64,000 bases of DNA, taken from NCBI GenBank assembly GCA_023423535.1, contig JAFAFL010000137.1:186001-250000 (forward strand). The letters are read 5' to 3'. Shown here in pieces: positions 37,880 through 46,720 of this stretch. Position 1 is the stretch's first letter; the number at the start of each line of letters is the position of its first letter. The translations under genes were made by a program, and so were the position numbers. Below the pieces are notes generated by a model that searched no databases, was not told the DNA's origin, and was given only the letters and a program-made list of their open reading frames with translations. Source of the stretch: Pseudomonadota bacterium (GTDB lineage: Bacteria > Myxococcota > Myxococcia > Myxococcales > Myxococcaceae).

Positions 37880-38935
37880 CTACGGCTCTTCCTTCGCCAG
37901 CTGCCGCATGGCGTTGGCGATGTCGTCCTGCTGCGGCACGGAGGCCATCTCCAGCGTGTCGGCGAGGCCGATGCCGGGGATGAACTTGCCGGCGAGGAGC
38001 TTCGGCGGCGCGAGCAGCGAGTAGAAGTGCTCCTCGATCGTGCGGCGGATGAGGTGCTCGCCGAAGTTCGTCACCTCGGTGTCCTCGTTCACGAACAGCA
38101 CGCGGCCGGTCTTGCGGACGCTCTCGCTGATCATCTCCCAGTCGTACGGCCACAGGGTGCGAAGGTCGATGACCTCGGCGTCGATCCCTTCGGCCTCCAG
38201 CGCCTTCGCCGCGCGCGCGCAGAGGGGGAGGGTGCGGCCGTAGCTCACCACGGTCATCCCCGAGCCGGCGCGGACGATCTTCCCCTTGCCGATCTCGACG
38301 ACGTACTTCTCGAGCTTCGGCCAGTTGGGCTTCCACTGCGACCGGTCGCCGAGCGGCGCGTCGATCATCTTCGAGAGCGCCTTGTCGTCACCGGGCTCGC
38401 CGGGGATGAGCTCCTCGCCGCGGATGCGCAGCAGCGCCTTCGGCTCGAGGTACATCACCGGGTTCTGTTCCTGCACCGCCGCCAGCATCAGCCCGTAGGC
38501 GTCGAGCGGGGTGGAGGGGATCACGATCTTCCAGCCCGGGATGTGGGTGGCCGTCGCGTCGAACGAGTGCGAGTGGTAGATGGACCCGCGGATCCCGCTG
38601 CCCACCGGCGTCTTCACCACCATGGGAAGGTGCCAGTCGCCGTTGGACGACCAGCAGGTGTTCCCCGCGATCTTCAGCAGGTCGATGGTGTTGTAGATGT
38701 AGTCCGCGAACTGGATCTCCGCGACCGGACGCTGCCCGCCCATCGCCAGGCCAATGGCCATGCCGATGATGCCGCGCTCGTCGAGCGGCGAGTTCCACGC
38801 GGTCTTCAGGCCCTGCGTGGCGGTGAACACGCCGCCGAGCGGCGCGCCCACGTCTTCACCGAAGATGTCCGTCACGCCGAGGTGCTCCTCGGCGTAGTGC
38901 AGGGCCATGCGGACGGCCTGCGCCATGTTGGCCAT
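37880..38935 (-). CDS. 2-oxoacid dehydrogenase E1 component, beta subunit (first set)
   Basis: A 351-residue transketolase-like beta subunit of a heterotetrameric E1 (branched-chain 2-oxoacid or pyruvate type). GEDVGAPLGGVFTATQGL near residue 26, PLDERGIIGMAIGLAM and EIQFADYIYN are family hallmarks, as is the late DLRTLWPYDWE. It differs from the second beta subunit in this window by an inserted segment of about 30 residues near 185-215 (GEPGDDKALSKMIDAPLGDR). Its ATG lies three bases after the alpha-subunit stop. No E2 gene accompanies the pair, so it must share an E2 encoded elsewhere. Confidence 0.9.
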   Translation of the reverse strand: MANMAQAVRMALHYAEEHLGVTDIFGEDVGAPLGGVFTATQGLKTAWNSPLDERGIIGMAIGLAMGGQRPVAEIQFADYIYNTIDLLKIAGNTCWSSNGDWHLPMVVKTPVGSGIRGSIYHSHSFDATATHIPGWKIVIPSTPLDAYGLMLAAVQEQNPVMYLEPKALLRIRGEELIPGEPGDDKALSKMIDAPLGDRSQWKPNWPKLEKYVVEIGKGKIVRAGSGMTVVSYGRTLPLCARAAKALEAEGIDAEVIDLRTLWPYDWEMISESVRKTGRVLFVNEDTEVTNFGEHLIRRTIEEHFYSLLAPPKLLAGKFIPGIGLADTLEMASVPQQDDIANAMRQLAKEEP

Positions 38936-38938
38936 GGG

Positions 38939-39973
38939 CTACTTCCCTTCCCAGTAGATGTGGTTCCAGATGGTCTCGGGCCCGGGCAGCGGCTCTTCCT
39001 TCACCCGCCGCGCCATGTCGCCGATCTCCTCGGTGTGACGGGCGCGCACGGCGTCCATCTCGCTGCGGGTCATCACGCCGTCCGCCTCGAGGCGCTCCTC
39101 GAAGAGCTTGATGCAGTCCTGCTCGTTGGCCACGTAGTTCGCGCCGGACGCGGACGAGTGCCCGTAGAGCCGCGACACGCGGGCCTCGAGGAGGAACGGC
39201 TTCCGCTCGGTGCGCACGTAGGCCATGGCCTCCTGCAGCTCGTGGTACGCGTTGACGGCGTCGTTCCCGTCGATCGTCTTCGTGCGCATCCCGAACGCCT
39301 TGCCGCGGTCCGCGATGTCCTTCGCGCCCTGCTGCGTGGAGGCGTGCGTGCTGATGCCCCACTGGTTGTTCGTGACGATGATCAGCACCGGCAGCTCGTT
39401 GCCCGGGCGCGTGCTCCACACGAGGCAGGAGGCGAAATCGCCCTCGGCCGTGCCTGCGTCGCCGCCGGTGACGATGCTGATGCCGTCGCCGCCGTGCCGC
39501 TTCTGCGCGAGGGCGGTGCCCGGCGCCATGATGTACTGCACCTCGATGGGCGAGCTCACCGGCGCCACGTTCCACTCGCGCTTGGAGAAGTGGCCCGCGA
39601 AGTTCCGGCCGCCGGAGTAGGGGTCCGTGGCCGTGTTCTTCATCTGCCGCAGCGCGCCGATCGGGTTCTCACCCAGCGCGAGCATCGTCGCGCTCTGCCG
39701 GTAGTGCGCGTGCAGGTAGTCGTAGGCGGGGCCCTGGCCCTTCTTCATCAGCAGGCCGAGCGGGACGTTGAACGCCTCCTCGCCCGGGCCGCCGATCCAG
39801 AAGTAGCCGTGGCCCTGCTTGTACATCGCGATCAGACGCTCCTCGAGCACGCGCGCCTGGACCATGAGGTCGTGCATGCGGGTGAGGAGCTCTTTCGGAA
39901 GCGCACCACGCTCGGACTGCTCGGGCGTGGTGGACTTCTCGTCGTTCCGGTTGACCAGTCTTGGGCGGGACAC
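38939..39973 (-). CDS. 2-oxoacid dehydrogenase E1 component, alpha subunit (first set)
   Basis: A 344-residue thiamine-diphosphate-binding alpha subunit. The cofactor motif begins GGDAGTAEGDFASCL near residue 172 and ends in TNNQWGIS, in place of the usual GDG...NN. The GDA variant keeps the metal-ligating Asp. HFSKREWNVAPVSSPI near 126-141 and ARVSRLYGHSSASG near 243-256 are substrate-side loops. The overall type (GHGYFWIGGPGEEA) differs from the second alpha subunit at 50 kb, so the two sets probably act on different 2-oxoacids. It starts with GTG and is coupled to the beta gene. Confidence 0.88.
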   Translation of the reverse strand: MSRPRLVNRNDEKSTTPEQSERGALPKELLTRMHDLMVQARVLEERLIAMYKQGHGYFWIGGPGEEAFNVPLGLLMKKGQGPAYDYLHAHYRQSATMLALGENPIGALRQMKNTATDPYSGGRNFAGHFSKREWNVAPVSSPIEVQYIMAPGTALAQKRHGGDGISIVTGGDAGTAEGDFASCLVWSTRPGNELPVLIIVTNNQWGISTHASTQQGAKDIADRGKAFGMRTKTIDGNDAVNAYHELQEAMAYVRTERKPFLLEARVSRLYGHSSASGANYVANEQDCIKLFEERLEADGVMTRSEMDAVRARHTEEIGDMARRVKEEPLPGPETIWNHIYWEGK

Positions 39974-40034
39974 GGTGGGGCCTATACCCCACCGGACGCC
40001 GATCCGGGCAACCCTTTAGGCGTGACGCGGCGCG

Positions 40035-43000
40035 CTACTTCACCGCACCGTCGAAGGCGCCCTCGCTGACCGGCACCTGCGCCGGCTGCTCGCTCCGCTT
40101 CTGGAACATGCGGCCGAGCCACTTCTGCAGGTCGTCGAACAGGGAGTAGGCGACCGGCACGGCGACCAGCGTGAGCACCAGCGAGAGCACCTGACCGCCG
40201 ATGACCACGCCCGCGGTGGCCTTGTTGTAGCCGGCGCCGACGCCCGTCGCGGTCACCAGCGGCACCATGCCCGCCACGAACGCGATGGTCGTCATCATGA
40301 TCGGCCGGAGCCGGTCGCGGTTGCCCTGGAGGATCGCCTTGAGGCGCACGGCCTTCTCCAGTTGCAGGCGCACGCTGTCCGCGCGGCCCTCCTTCGCCTT
40401 CGCCAGCGCGCGGTCGATCGCGGCCGGGGTGAGCAGCCCGTCGAGCTTCTCCACCAGCGTCGGACGCAGCGAGGCCTTCGGCGCCCAGAGATCGATCCGC
40501 GCCAATACCTCGGCGAGCTTCGGCTCCCACAGCTCGCGCAGGTGGTTGCTGTGATCGATCTGCAGAATCGCGTTCTTCTTCACCACCCCGAACAACACGA
40601 AGATGCCGAGGAAGCTGTAGAGGTCCAGCGCCTGGTCGAAGAGGATGACCGACAGGATCGCGAAGGGGAGGGTGAGCGGCAGCGAGAGGAGGATCGTCAC
40701 CGGGTGCAGCCACGACTCGAACTGCGCGGCGAGGATCAGGTACATGAACAGCATCGACGCGAGCAGGCCGAGCGCGAACGACACGCCGGTCTCCTTCATC
40801 AGCTTCGTCGTGCCCTGCGGCTTCACCGTGTAGCCCTTCGGCAGGTCCTCGGCGAGGATCGCCGCGCTCACCGCATCCGCGATCGCGCCCTCGCTGGCGC
40901 CCGGTCCCGGGTTCGCCATGAAGGTGATCTGCCGCTCGCGGGCGTAGCGCTCGATCTTCGTCGCCGCCGAGGCGGGCTCCACCTTCACCACGTCCGCCAG
41001 CGCCACCATGCCGACCTTGCGCGAGGGCACGGTGAGCAGCTGGAGCTGATCCTCACTGGAGCGGTACTCCGGCGTCGCGCGGACGTGGATGTCGTACTGC
41101 TCGCCGCCCTCCGCGAAGGTGGAGACGTCCTGGCCCGCGACGAGCAGCTGCAGCGCCTGCGCCACGTCCGCCACCTGCACGCCGAGGTCCGCCGCGCGCT
41201 CGCGATCCACCGTCACCGTCAGCTCCGGCTTGCCGGTGATCATGGAGGAGTCCACGTCCACCGCGCCGGGGATCTGCTTCAGCCGCGCGAGGATGCTGTC
41301 GTTCGCCCTCTGCAGCACGTCGAGATCCGGGCCCGCCAGCAGCATCTGGATCTTCTGCGTGGCGCCGCCGCCGCCCATCTCGTTCACGTCCGCGATGGTG
41401 ACGTGCAGGTCCTTCGGCAGGGTGGGGAGGAGCTTCTCGCGGATGTGATCCTTGAACGCGTTCTGCGAGATCTCGCGCTTCTCCGGCGGCGTCATCTTCA
41501 CGTAGATGCGCGCCTGGTTCGGCGTCTTGCTGCCGTCGTCGCCGATGGTGAGCAGCGTGGCTTCGACCTCGGGATACTCACGGATGACGCGCGCGATGCG
41601 CTGGCCCACCAGCTCGGTGGCGGGGACGCTGCGGCCCTCGGGGAGGCGGACCAGGACCTCGAACTGCGCGCGGTCGTCGAGCGGGAGGAAGCCCTTCTTC
41701 GCCACCATTGCCAGCGGTCCGGTGGAGACGAGCGCCACCACCGACAGCGCCACCACCACCCAGCGGTGACGCATGCACCAGCCGAGCAGCCCGTCGTAGC
41801 CGCGCTCCATCGGCCGGTAGAAGATGTCCACCAGCTTCTCGAGCGCCGTCTTGCGGTGATCGCCCGCCGCCTTCGCCTTCAGCCAGCGTGACGCGAGCAT
41901 CGGGGTGAGCGTGAAGGAGACGAAGAGCGACACGGCGATGGAGAAGCTCATCGTCACGCCGAAGCTCGCTAGGAACCGGCCCGGGATGCCCGGCACGAAG
42001 GCGATGGGGAGGAACACCGCGATGAGCGAGAGCGTGGTGGCCATCACCGCGAGTCCGATCTCGCGCGTGCCCTCCACCGCCGCCCTCTTCGGGTCCATGC
42101 CCTTCTCTTCGATCTGCTTGAAGATGTTCTCGAGCACGACGATCGCGTCGTCGATCACGATGCCCACCGCGAGCGCCAGCGCGAGCAGCGTGATGCTGTT
42201 CAGCGTGTAGCCCGCCATCTTCATCAGCGCGAACGTGCCGACGATGGAGGTCGGGATCGCGAGCGCGGCGATGACGGTGCTGCGCACGTTGCCGAGGAAG
42301 AGGAGCACCACGATCGCGGCGAAGAGCGCGCCGAGGATGAGGTGCTCGGTCACGGCGTGGGTGCCGGTGCGGATGACCTGCGAGCCGTCTCGCTGGATGT
42401 CGAGGTGGTAGCCCGGCGGCAGCTCCGCCTGGATCTCGGAGAGCCGCTCCTTCACCGCGTCCACCACCGCCACCGTGTTGGTGCCGGACTGCTTTCGGAT
42501 GGCGAGGATGACCGTGCGGTCCTCGTTCCAGAACGCCGAGGTTTCCACGTCCTCCACGCCGTCCTCGATGGTCGCCAACTCGTCGAGCCGGATCGCGCGG
42601 CCGTTCTGCTCGCGCACGACGATGGAGCGCAATTCCTCCACGCTGCCCACGCGCCCGTTCACGCGCAGCGAGAGGTAGTCGCGGCTGGTGTCCACGCGGC
42701 CGCCGGGGAGGGTGATGTTCTGCGCCCGGATCGCGCCGGTGACCTCCAGCGGGGTGATGCCCAGCGACTTCAGCTTCACCGGATCCACCGAGACGTTGAT
42801 CTGCCGCGCGCGACCGCCAATGAGCGAGGCCTGACCCACGCCGCTGACCGACTCGATGCGGCGGCGCACGATGCGGTCCGCCACGTCGGTGATCTCGCGG
42901 ACGTCCACCTCGCCGGTGCCCTCCGCGGCCTTCGCGTTCAGCGCCACGAAGAGGATGGGCTGCGCGTCCGGATCGAACTTCATGACGATCGGCGACTCGA

Positions 43001-43370
43001 TGCCGGTCGGCAGCTCGCGGAGGATGGTGTTCAGCTTCTGCTGCACCTCCTGGACGGCGACGTCCACGTCCTTCTCCAGCGAGAACATCATCACGACCTG
43101 CGAGACGCCCTCCGACGAGATGGAGCGCAGCTCGTCGATGCCGCTGATCGTGTTGACCGCGCCTTCGACCTTGTCGGTGATCTCCCGCTCGACGTCCTCG
43201 GGCGAGGAGCCGGGCTGGTAGGTCAGGACGACGACCGCGGGGATGTCCACCTTGGGGAACTGATCGACGCCGAGCTGCGTGTAGAACACGCCGCCGATCA
43301 CCATGATGAAGAGCGAGAGCACCGTCGCGAAGACGGGCCGCTTGACGCAGATTTCAGCGAGCCATTGCAT
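40035..43370 (-). CDS. RND-family efflux transporter, inner-membrane pump
   Basis: A 1111-residue AcrB/HAE1-type proton-driven exporter with twelve membrane helices and two large periplasmic loops. The proton-relay residues are D407 and D408 (GIVIDDAIVV, helix 4) and K932 in KKNAIL (helix 10). The cytoplasmic stretch between helices 10 and 11 is unusual: K932 to RLRP near 1020 spans about 88 residues, against roughly 31 in E. coli AcrB. This gives an insertion of about 55-60 charged, helix-prone residues. It follows the adaptor gene by 21 bases in a tetR-adaptor-pump operon. No outer-membrane channel gene is present here. Confidence 0.95.
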   Translation of the reverse strand: MQWLAEICVKRPVFATVLSLFIMVIGGVFYTQLGVDQFPKVDIPAVVVLTYQPGSSPEDVEREITDKVEGAVNTISGIDELRSISSEGVSQVVMMFSLEKDVDVAVQEVQQKLNTILRELPTGIESPIVMKFDPDAQPILFVALNAKAAEGTGEVDVREITDVADRIVRRRIESVSGVGQASLIGGRARQINVSVDPVKLKSLGITPLEVTGAIRAQNITLPGGRVDTSRDYLSLRVNGRVGSVEELRSIVVREQNGRAIRLDELATIEDGVEDVETSAFWNEDRTVILAIRKQSGTNTVAVVDAVKERLSEIQAELPPGYHLDIQRDGSQVIRTGTHAVTEHLILGALFAAIVVLLFLGNVRSTVIAALAIPTSIVGTFALMKMAGYTLNSITLLALALAVGIVIDDAIVVLENIFKQIEEKGMDPKRAAVEGTREIGLAVMATTLSLIAVFLPIAFVPGIPGRFLASFGVTMSFSIAVSLFVSFTLTPMLASRWLKAKAAGDHRKTALEKLVDIFYRPMERGYDGLLGWCMRHRWVVVALSVVALVSTGPLAMVAKKGFLPLDDRAQFEVLVRLPEGRSVPATELVGQRIARVIREYPEVEATLLTIGDDGSKTPNQARIYVKMTPPEKREISQNAFKDHIREKLLPTLPKDLHVTIADVNEMGGGGATQKIQMLLAGPDLDVLQRANDSILARLKQIPGAVDVDSSMITGKPELTVTVDRERAADLGVQVADVAQALQLLVAGQDVSTFAEGGEQYDIHVRATPEYRSSEDQLQLLTVPSRKVGMVALADVVKVEPASAATKIERYARERQITFMANPGPGASEGAIADAVSAAILAEDLPKGYTVKPQGTTKLMKETGVSFALGLLASMLFMYLILAAQFESWLHPVTILLSLPLTLPFAILSVILFDQALDLYSFLGIFVLFGVVKKNAILQIDHSNHLRELWEPKLAEVLARIDLWAPKASLRPTLVEKLDGLLTPAAIDRALAKAKEGRADSVRLQLEKAVRLKAILQGNRDRLRPIMMTTIAFVAGMVPLVTATGVGAGYNKATAGVVIGGQVLSLVLTLVAVPVAYSLFDDLQKWLGRMFQKRSEQPAQVPVSEGAFDGAVK

Positions 43371-43391
43371 GTGAGTCTCTCTCCGCTCTCG

Positions 43392-44468
43392 CTACTGGAT
43401 GCGGGTGCCGTCGCGCAGCCCGGGGGGCACGTCGACGATCACCTTGGTGCCGGCCTCGAGCGGCTCGAGCACCGCCACCCGCCCGTCCTTCTCCACGCCG
43501 GTGCGCACGACCATCTCCCAGGCGCTGCCCTCGCGCGCGAGGAAGAGCCGGCGCACGGTGCCGTCCGTCTTGATCGCCGCGCGCGGAACGGTGGGCTGCT
43601 CCTCTTCACCGGTCAGCAGCAGCACCGTGGCGAACATGCCCGGGCGCAGCGTGTGCTCCGTGTTCACCGCGAAGGCCTCGATGAGCAGGTCGCGCGTGTT
43701 CGGGCGCAGCGACGGGCTCACGTGACGGACGACGGCGGGGAAGGAGCGGTCGGGGAACGCGCTGACGCGCACGTCCAGCGTCTGGCCCACGCGCACCTGA
43801 CCGACCACCGCCTCGGGCACGCTGATGAGGATCTTCACGTTGTCGATCGCGAAGACGCTCGCCACGCGCGAGGGCGGCTGCACGAACTCGCCGACGTTGA
43901 TGTAGCGCTCGCCGACGATCCCATCGATGGGGGAGCGGATGATGGTGTCGCCCGCGAGCTTGCCGGCCAGATCCGCCTGCGCCTGCGCCGCGTTCGCGCT
44001 GTAGAGCGCCGCGGTGCAGGAGGCCTTCTGGCGCTCGTACTCGGCCGTGGCGATCGCGCCCTGGCTGAAGAGCGAGTCCGCGCGCGCGCAGTCCTGCTGC
44101 GCCTGCTTCACCTGCGTCTCCGCCGCCTTCGACTGCGCGGTGGCGGCGGCGGCCTGGAAGCCCGCGGCCTTCGAATCGACCATCGCCAGCACGTCGCCCT
44201 TCTTCACCGGCTGACCGCGCTCCACGTAGGTGCGGGTGACGCGGCCGGAGACGTTCGCGGCGACTTCAGACGACTGGTCCGCCCCGATGCTGCCGGTGAG
44301 CGTGAGGTAGCGCGGCATCTTCTGATGCACGACCTCGCCGAGCTTCACCTGCACGGGCGGGAGCGCGAGCTCGGTCTTCTTCTCGGCCGGCGCGGCGTTG
44401 GCGGTGGTGGAGGGACCGGAGCACGCGGCGAGCACGATCGCGGGGATCAGCAACAGGAGCTTGTTCAT
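43392..44468 (-). CDS. RND efflux periplasmic adaptor lipoprotein
   Basis: A 358-residue membrane-fusion protein that links the RND pump to an outer-membrane channel. Lipobox LAAC gives an inner-membrane lipid anchor. The lipoyl-like half-motifs are visible (VSGRVTRTYVERGQPVKKGDVLA near 73-95 and IRSPIDGIVGERYINVGEFV near 175-194), with an Ala/Gln-rich helical hairpin between them. The barrel and membrane-proximal domains follow. It lies nine bases after the TetR gene and just before the pump gene, so all three form one operon. Confidence 0.93.
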   Translation of the reverse strand: MNKLLLLIPAIVLAACSGPSTTANAAPAEKKTELALPPVQVKLGEVVHQKMPRYLTLTGSIGADQSSEVAANVSGRVTRTYVERGQPVKKGDVLAMVDSKAAGFQAAAATAQSKAAETQVKQAQQDCARADSLFSQGAIATAEYERQKASCTAALYSANAAQAQADLAGKLAGDTIIRSPIDGIVGERYINVGEFVQPPSRVASVFAIDNVKILISVPEAVVGQVRVGQTLDVRVSAFPDRSFPAVVRHVSPSLRPNTRDLLIEAFAVNTEHTLRPGMFATVLLLTGEEEQPTVPRAAIKTDGTVRRLFLAREGSAWEMVVRTGVEKDGRVAVLEPLEAGTKVIVDVPPGLRDGTRIQ

Positions 44469-44477
44469 GGGGGCTTT

Positions 44478-45134
44478 TCAGCGGCGAGTGGAGAGCTTGC
44501 GGACTTCGTTCGAGCCGGAGACGGAACCGGAGCGGGTGCCGGACGACTCGGGTCTGGGGTTCGCCAGCGCGTGGGTGAAGAACCGCACGACCTCGTCGAT
44601 GTACTTCCGCTGGGCGCGCGGGCTGTCGGGCTGCTGGAGAAGGTAGGTGCTGAAGGCGCGCGACTGGATGGCGCCGAGGATCGCGTGGGCGGCGGGCTCG
44701 AGCTCCAGATCGGCGATGAGGTTCCGCTTCCGCGCCGTCGCGAGCCAGTGCTTCATCGCGGTGATGCCGCGGGCCGGATCCTTTGGACGGTAGAGCTTCG
44801 CGTGCTCGATCCCGCTCTCACGCAGCGCGGAGAGGCAGGGGATGACGTCCTCGAGGAACGCGTACATGAGCGTGAGGATCCGCCGGAGCTGCTGGTCCAG
44901 CGGGCCCGTCGTGGCGCCCGCCTCCAGCACGGCGAGGAACTCGGCGTCGTCCGGCGGAGTGAGCGCCGCGAGCAGCAGCGCCTCGCGGGACTTGAAGCGC
45001 TTGAGCAGCGCGGGCGCCGTGACGTCCAGCGAGGACGCCACCTGATCCAATGACACGGACGGGCCGTGCAGCAGCACCGCCTGCTTCATGGCGGCGAGGA
45101 TCTGCTCGTCGGTGACTTTGCGGGGACGGGCCAT
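44478..45134 (-). CDS. TetR-family regulator of the RND efflux operon
   Basis: A 218-residue regulator with an N-terminal helix-turn-helix (ILAAMKQAVLLHGPSVSLDQV, then SLDVTAPALLKRFKSREALL) and a helical ligand pocket. It is first in the operon with adaptor and pump. A perfect 22-base palindrome sits 10 bases upstream of its start codon, so it very likely represses its own operon until a pump substrate binds. The C-terminal 25 residues are a Ser/Arg-rich tail. Confidence 0.92.
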   Translation of the reverse strand: MARPRKVTDEQILAAMKQAVLLHGPSVSLDQVASSLDVTAPALLKRFKSREALLLAALTPPDDAEFLAVLEAGATTGPLDQQLRRILTLMYAFLEDVIPCLSALRESGIEHAKLYRPKDPARGITAMKHWLATARKRNLIADLELEPAAHAILGAIQSRAFSTYLLQQPDSPRAQRKYIDEVVRFFTHALANPRPESSGTRSGSVSGSNEVRKLSTRR

Positions 45135-45144
45135 TGCGCGGGTT

Positions 45145-45166
45145 GGTTAGTAAATGGCTACTAACC
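45145..45166. promoter_or_regulatory. operator palindrome of the RND efflux operon
   Basis: GGTTAGTA (45145-45152) and TACTAACC (45159-45166) form a perfect 8-base inverted repeat with spacer AATGGC, 10 bases upstream of the TetR start codon. Symmetry, length and position fit an autoregulated TetR operator. Confidence 0.8.
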
Positions 45167-45246
45167 CCGACGCAACGGGTACAGCGTCAGCCCGCCTGCC
45201 CGGAAGGTCCCCGGATGGCTGATGAGTTCGTGAAGCTCGGCTGATG

Positions 45247-46536
45247 CTAGGCCAGGATGATCCGCGGCCCGTGCATGGCCTTCCGCACCACGGCCAGGGC
45301 GGCGTCCGCGGCGGCCTCGCTCTCCGGCATCCGGCGCACGAACACGCGTCCCTTGCCGCGGGCGTCGTAGATCTTCTTCAGCTCGGTGAGCTGCGCGCAG
45401 GCCTCGGCGATGACCTGCTCGCTGCGTCCGGGAGGAACCGGCTTCCCCGTCTGCGCGGCCACGTGCTGGAGGAACCGGTCGAAGGACGCCTTCACGCTCG
45501 CGGGATCGAACGCGGCGAACGCGGGCCCGAGGCGATCCAGACGAACCTCGAAGAGGCGCAGCGGCATCACCTGCTGCAGGCCGGGGTGGGGGAGCGTCAC
45601 GTCCTGATCGCCCAGCACGCCGAGCAGCCCGTCGTCCACGCCGCTGAACTGGTGGGGCACCACGTCCAGATAGAGGAAGAGCGGATCCACGCCCTGCTCC
45701 AGCGCGGCCTTCTCCTCGTCCTCGAGGTCCGGGAACTTCTCCGGCTTGCCGATGAGCAGGAGCGGCATGGCCACGCCCGCCGCGAACTCCTCCGGCGCCG
45801 GGTGGGTCATCTCCGTCGTCGCCGCGAGGTGCGCCACCAGCTCCACCAGCCTGCCCGCGCGATCGACCTGGGACATCATCGACTTCGACTGATCCATCGC
45901 CGCCAGCGACTGCACGAGCTGCCCTTCGATCTGGCGCTTCACCTCGACCGGAAGCTGCGCCCCCGCGCGGTCGATGCCGTCGCGCACGTCGCGCAGGAGC
46001 CCCGACACCGGCTCGTCCCACGCGCGCTTGAGCTTCGCCTCCTCCACCACGATCCACTGCATGAACGCAGGATCGAAGAGGCGCTCGTAGTCCTCGGAGG
46101 TCAGCCGCTGCGGCGCGGCACCGGGCGCGAGCCGCGCACGGCCCAGCGCAGTGCGCACCTGCTTCGTCAATTCATCCAGCCGCCCAAGGTTCGCGGTCGC
46201 CAGCGCCTCCATCGCCGCGCCGAAAGGCGAGAGCATGATGATCGCGTCGGGGAAGCCGAGGATGAAGCCGTCCGGAGACTCGCGGTTCACCGCCCAGAAC
46301 GCGCCGTCCTCCTGCGCGAAGCGGATGCCCAGCAGCGCCGCCACGCCGAGCGCGATCATCTGGTGCTCCGGCGCGTTCGGGTTCATCTGCCCACCGAGCA
46401 GCCGCGCGATGCCCGGCTCGAGCTCCGACCAGGCGGCCTTCATGGGGTCGGCGGTGACGTTCACCTGCTTCAGCCCCTCGGCGAGGCGCTGGTAGGCCAT
46501 GGCCACCTGCGGGGGCACGTTCTGCGGCGCGGACAT
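45247..46536 (-). CDS. conserved-type cytoplasmic protein of unknown function
   Basis: A 429-residue protein without signal peptide or membrane segments. The sequence is mostly helical, with Ala, Leu and charged residues throughout. A hydrophobic Gly-rich patch lies near 56-110 (ALGVAALLGIRFAQEDGAFW... GFPDAIIMLSPFGAAMEAL), a mixed section near 240-320, and a C-terminal helical part ending in RKAMHGPRIILA. I do not recognise a domain or active site. It is divergent from lipA with a 184-base gap and follows no operon on its own side. Confidence 0.55.
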   Translation of the reverse strand: MSAPQNVPPQVAMAYQRLAEGLKQVNVTADPMKAAWSELEPGIARLLGGQMNPNAPEHQMIALGVAALLGIRFAQEDGAFWAVNRESPDGFILGFPDAIIMLSPFGAAMEALATANLGRLDELTKQVRTALGRARLAPGAAPQRLTSEDYERLFDPAFMQWIVVEEAKLKRAWDEPVSGLLRDVRDGIDRAGAQLPVEVKRQIEGQLVQSLAAMDQSKSMMSQVDRAGRLVELVAHLAATTEMTHPAPEEFAAGVAMPLLLIGKPEKFPDLEDEEKAALEQGVDPLFLYLDVVPHQFSGVDDGLLGVLGDQDVTLPHPGLQQVMPLRLFEVRLDRLGPAFAAFDPASVKASFDRFLQHVAAQTGKPVPPGRSEQVIAEACAQLTELKKIYDARGKGRVFVRRMPESEAAADAALAVVRKAMHGPRIILA

Positions 46537-46680
46537 TCGGAGATCTCTCTGTGGAATGTGAAGAAGGAAGGGAGGCGCAGGCTCTTCTCACCGCGCGACG
46601 CCCTGCGCAAGCGGCCCGGCATCGGCATTTGCGACGTGCCGCGACACGCTGCGGCAAGAGGGACGGGGCGGGTCTCGGCC

Positions 46681-46708
46681 TTGACCGCTCGCACTGTCAC
46701 AGTTAAGT
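46681..46708 (+). promoter_or_regulatory. possible promoter of the lipA operon
   Basis: TTGACC (46681-46686) and TTAAGT (46703-46708), 16 bases apart, precede the lipA ATG by about 12 bases. A small dyad GCACT/AGTGC (46691-46695, 46706-46710) overlaps the -10 region. Confidence 0.35.
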
Positions 46709-46720
46709 GCCCCCGTCCCC

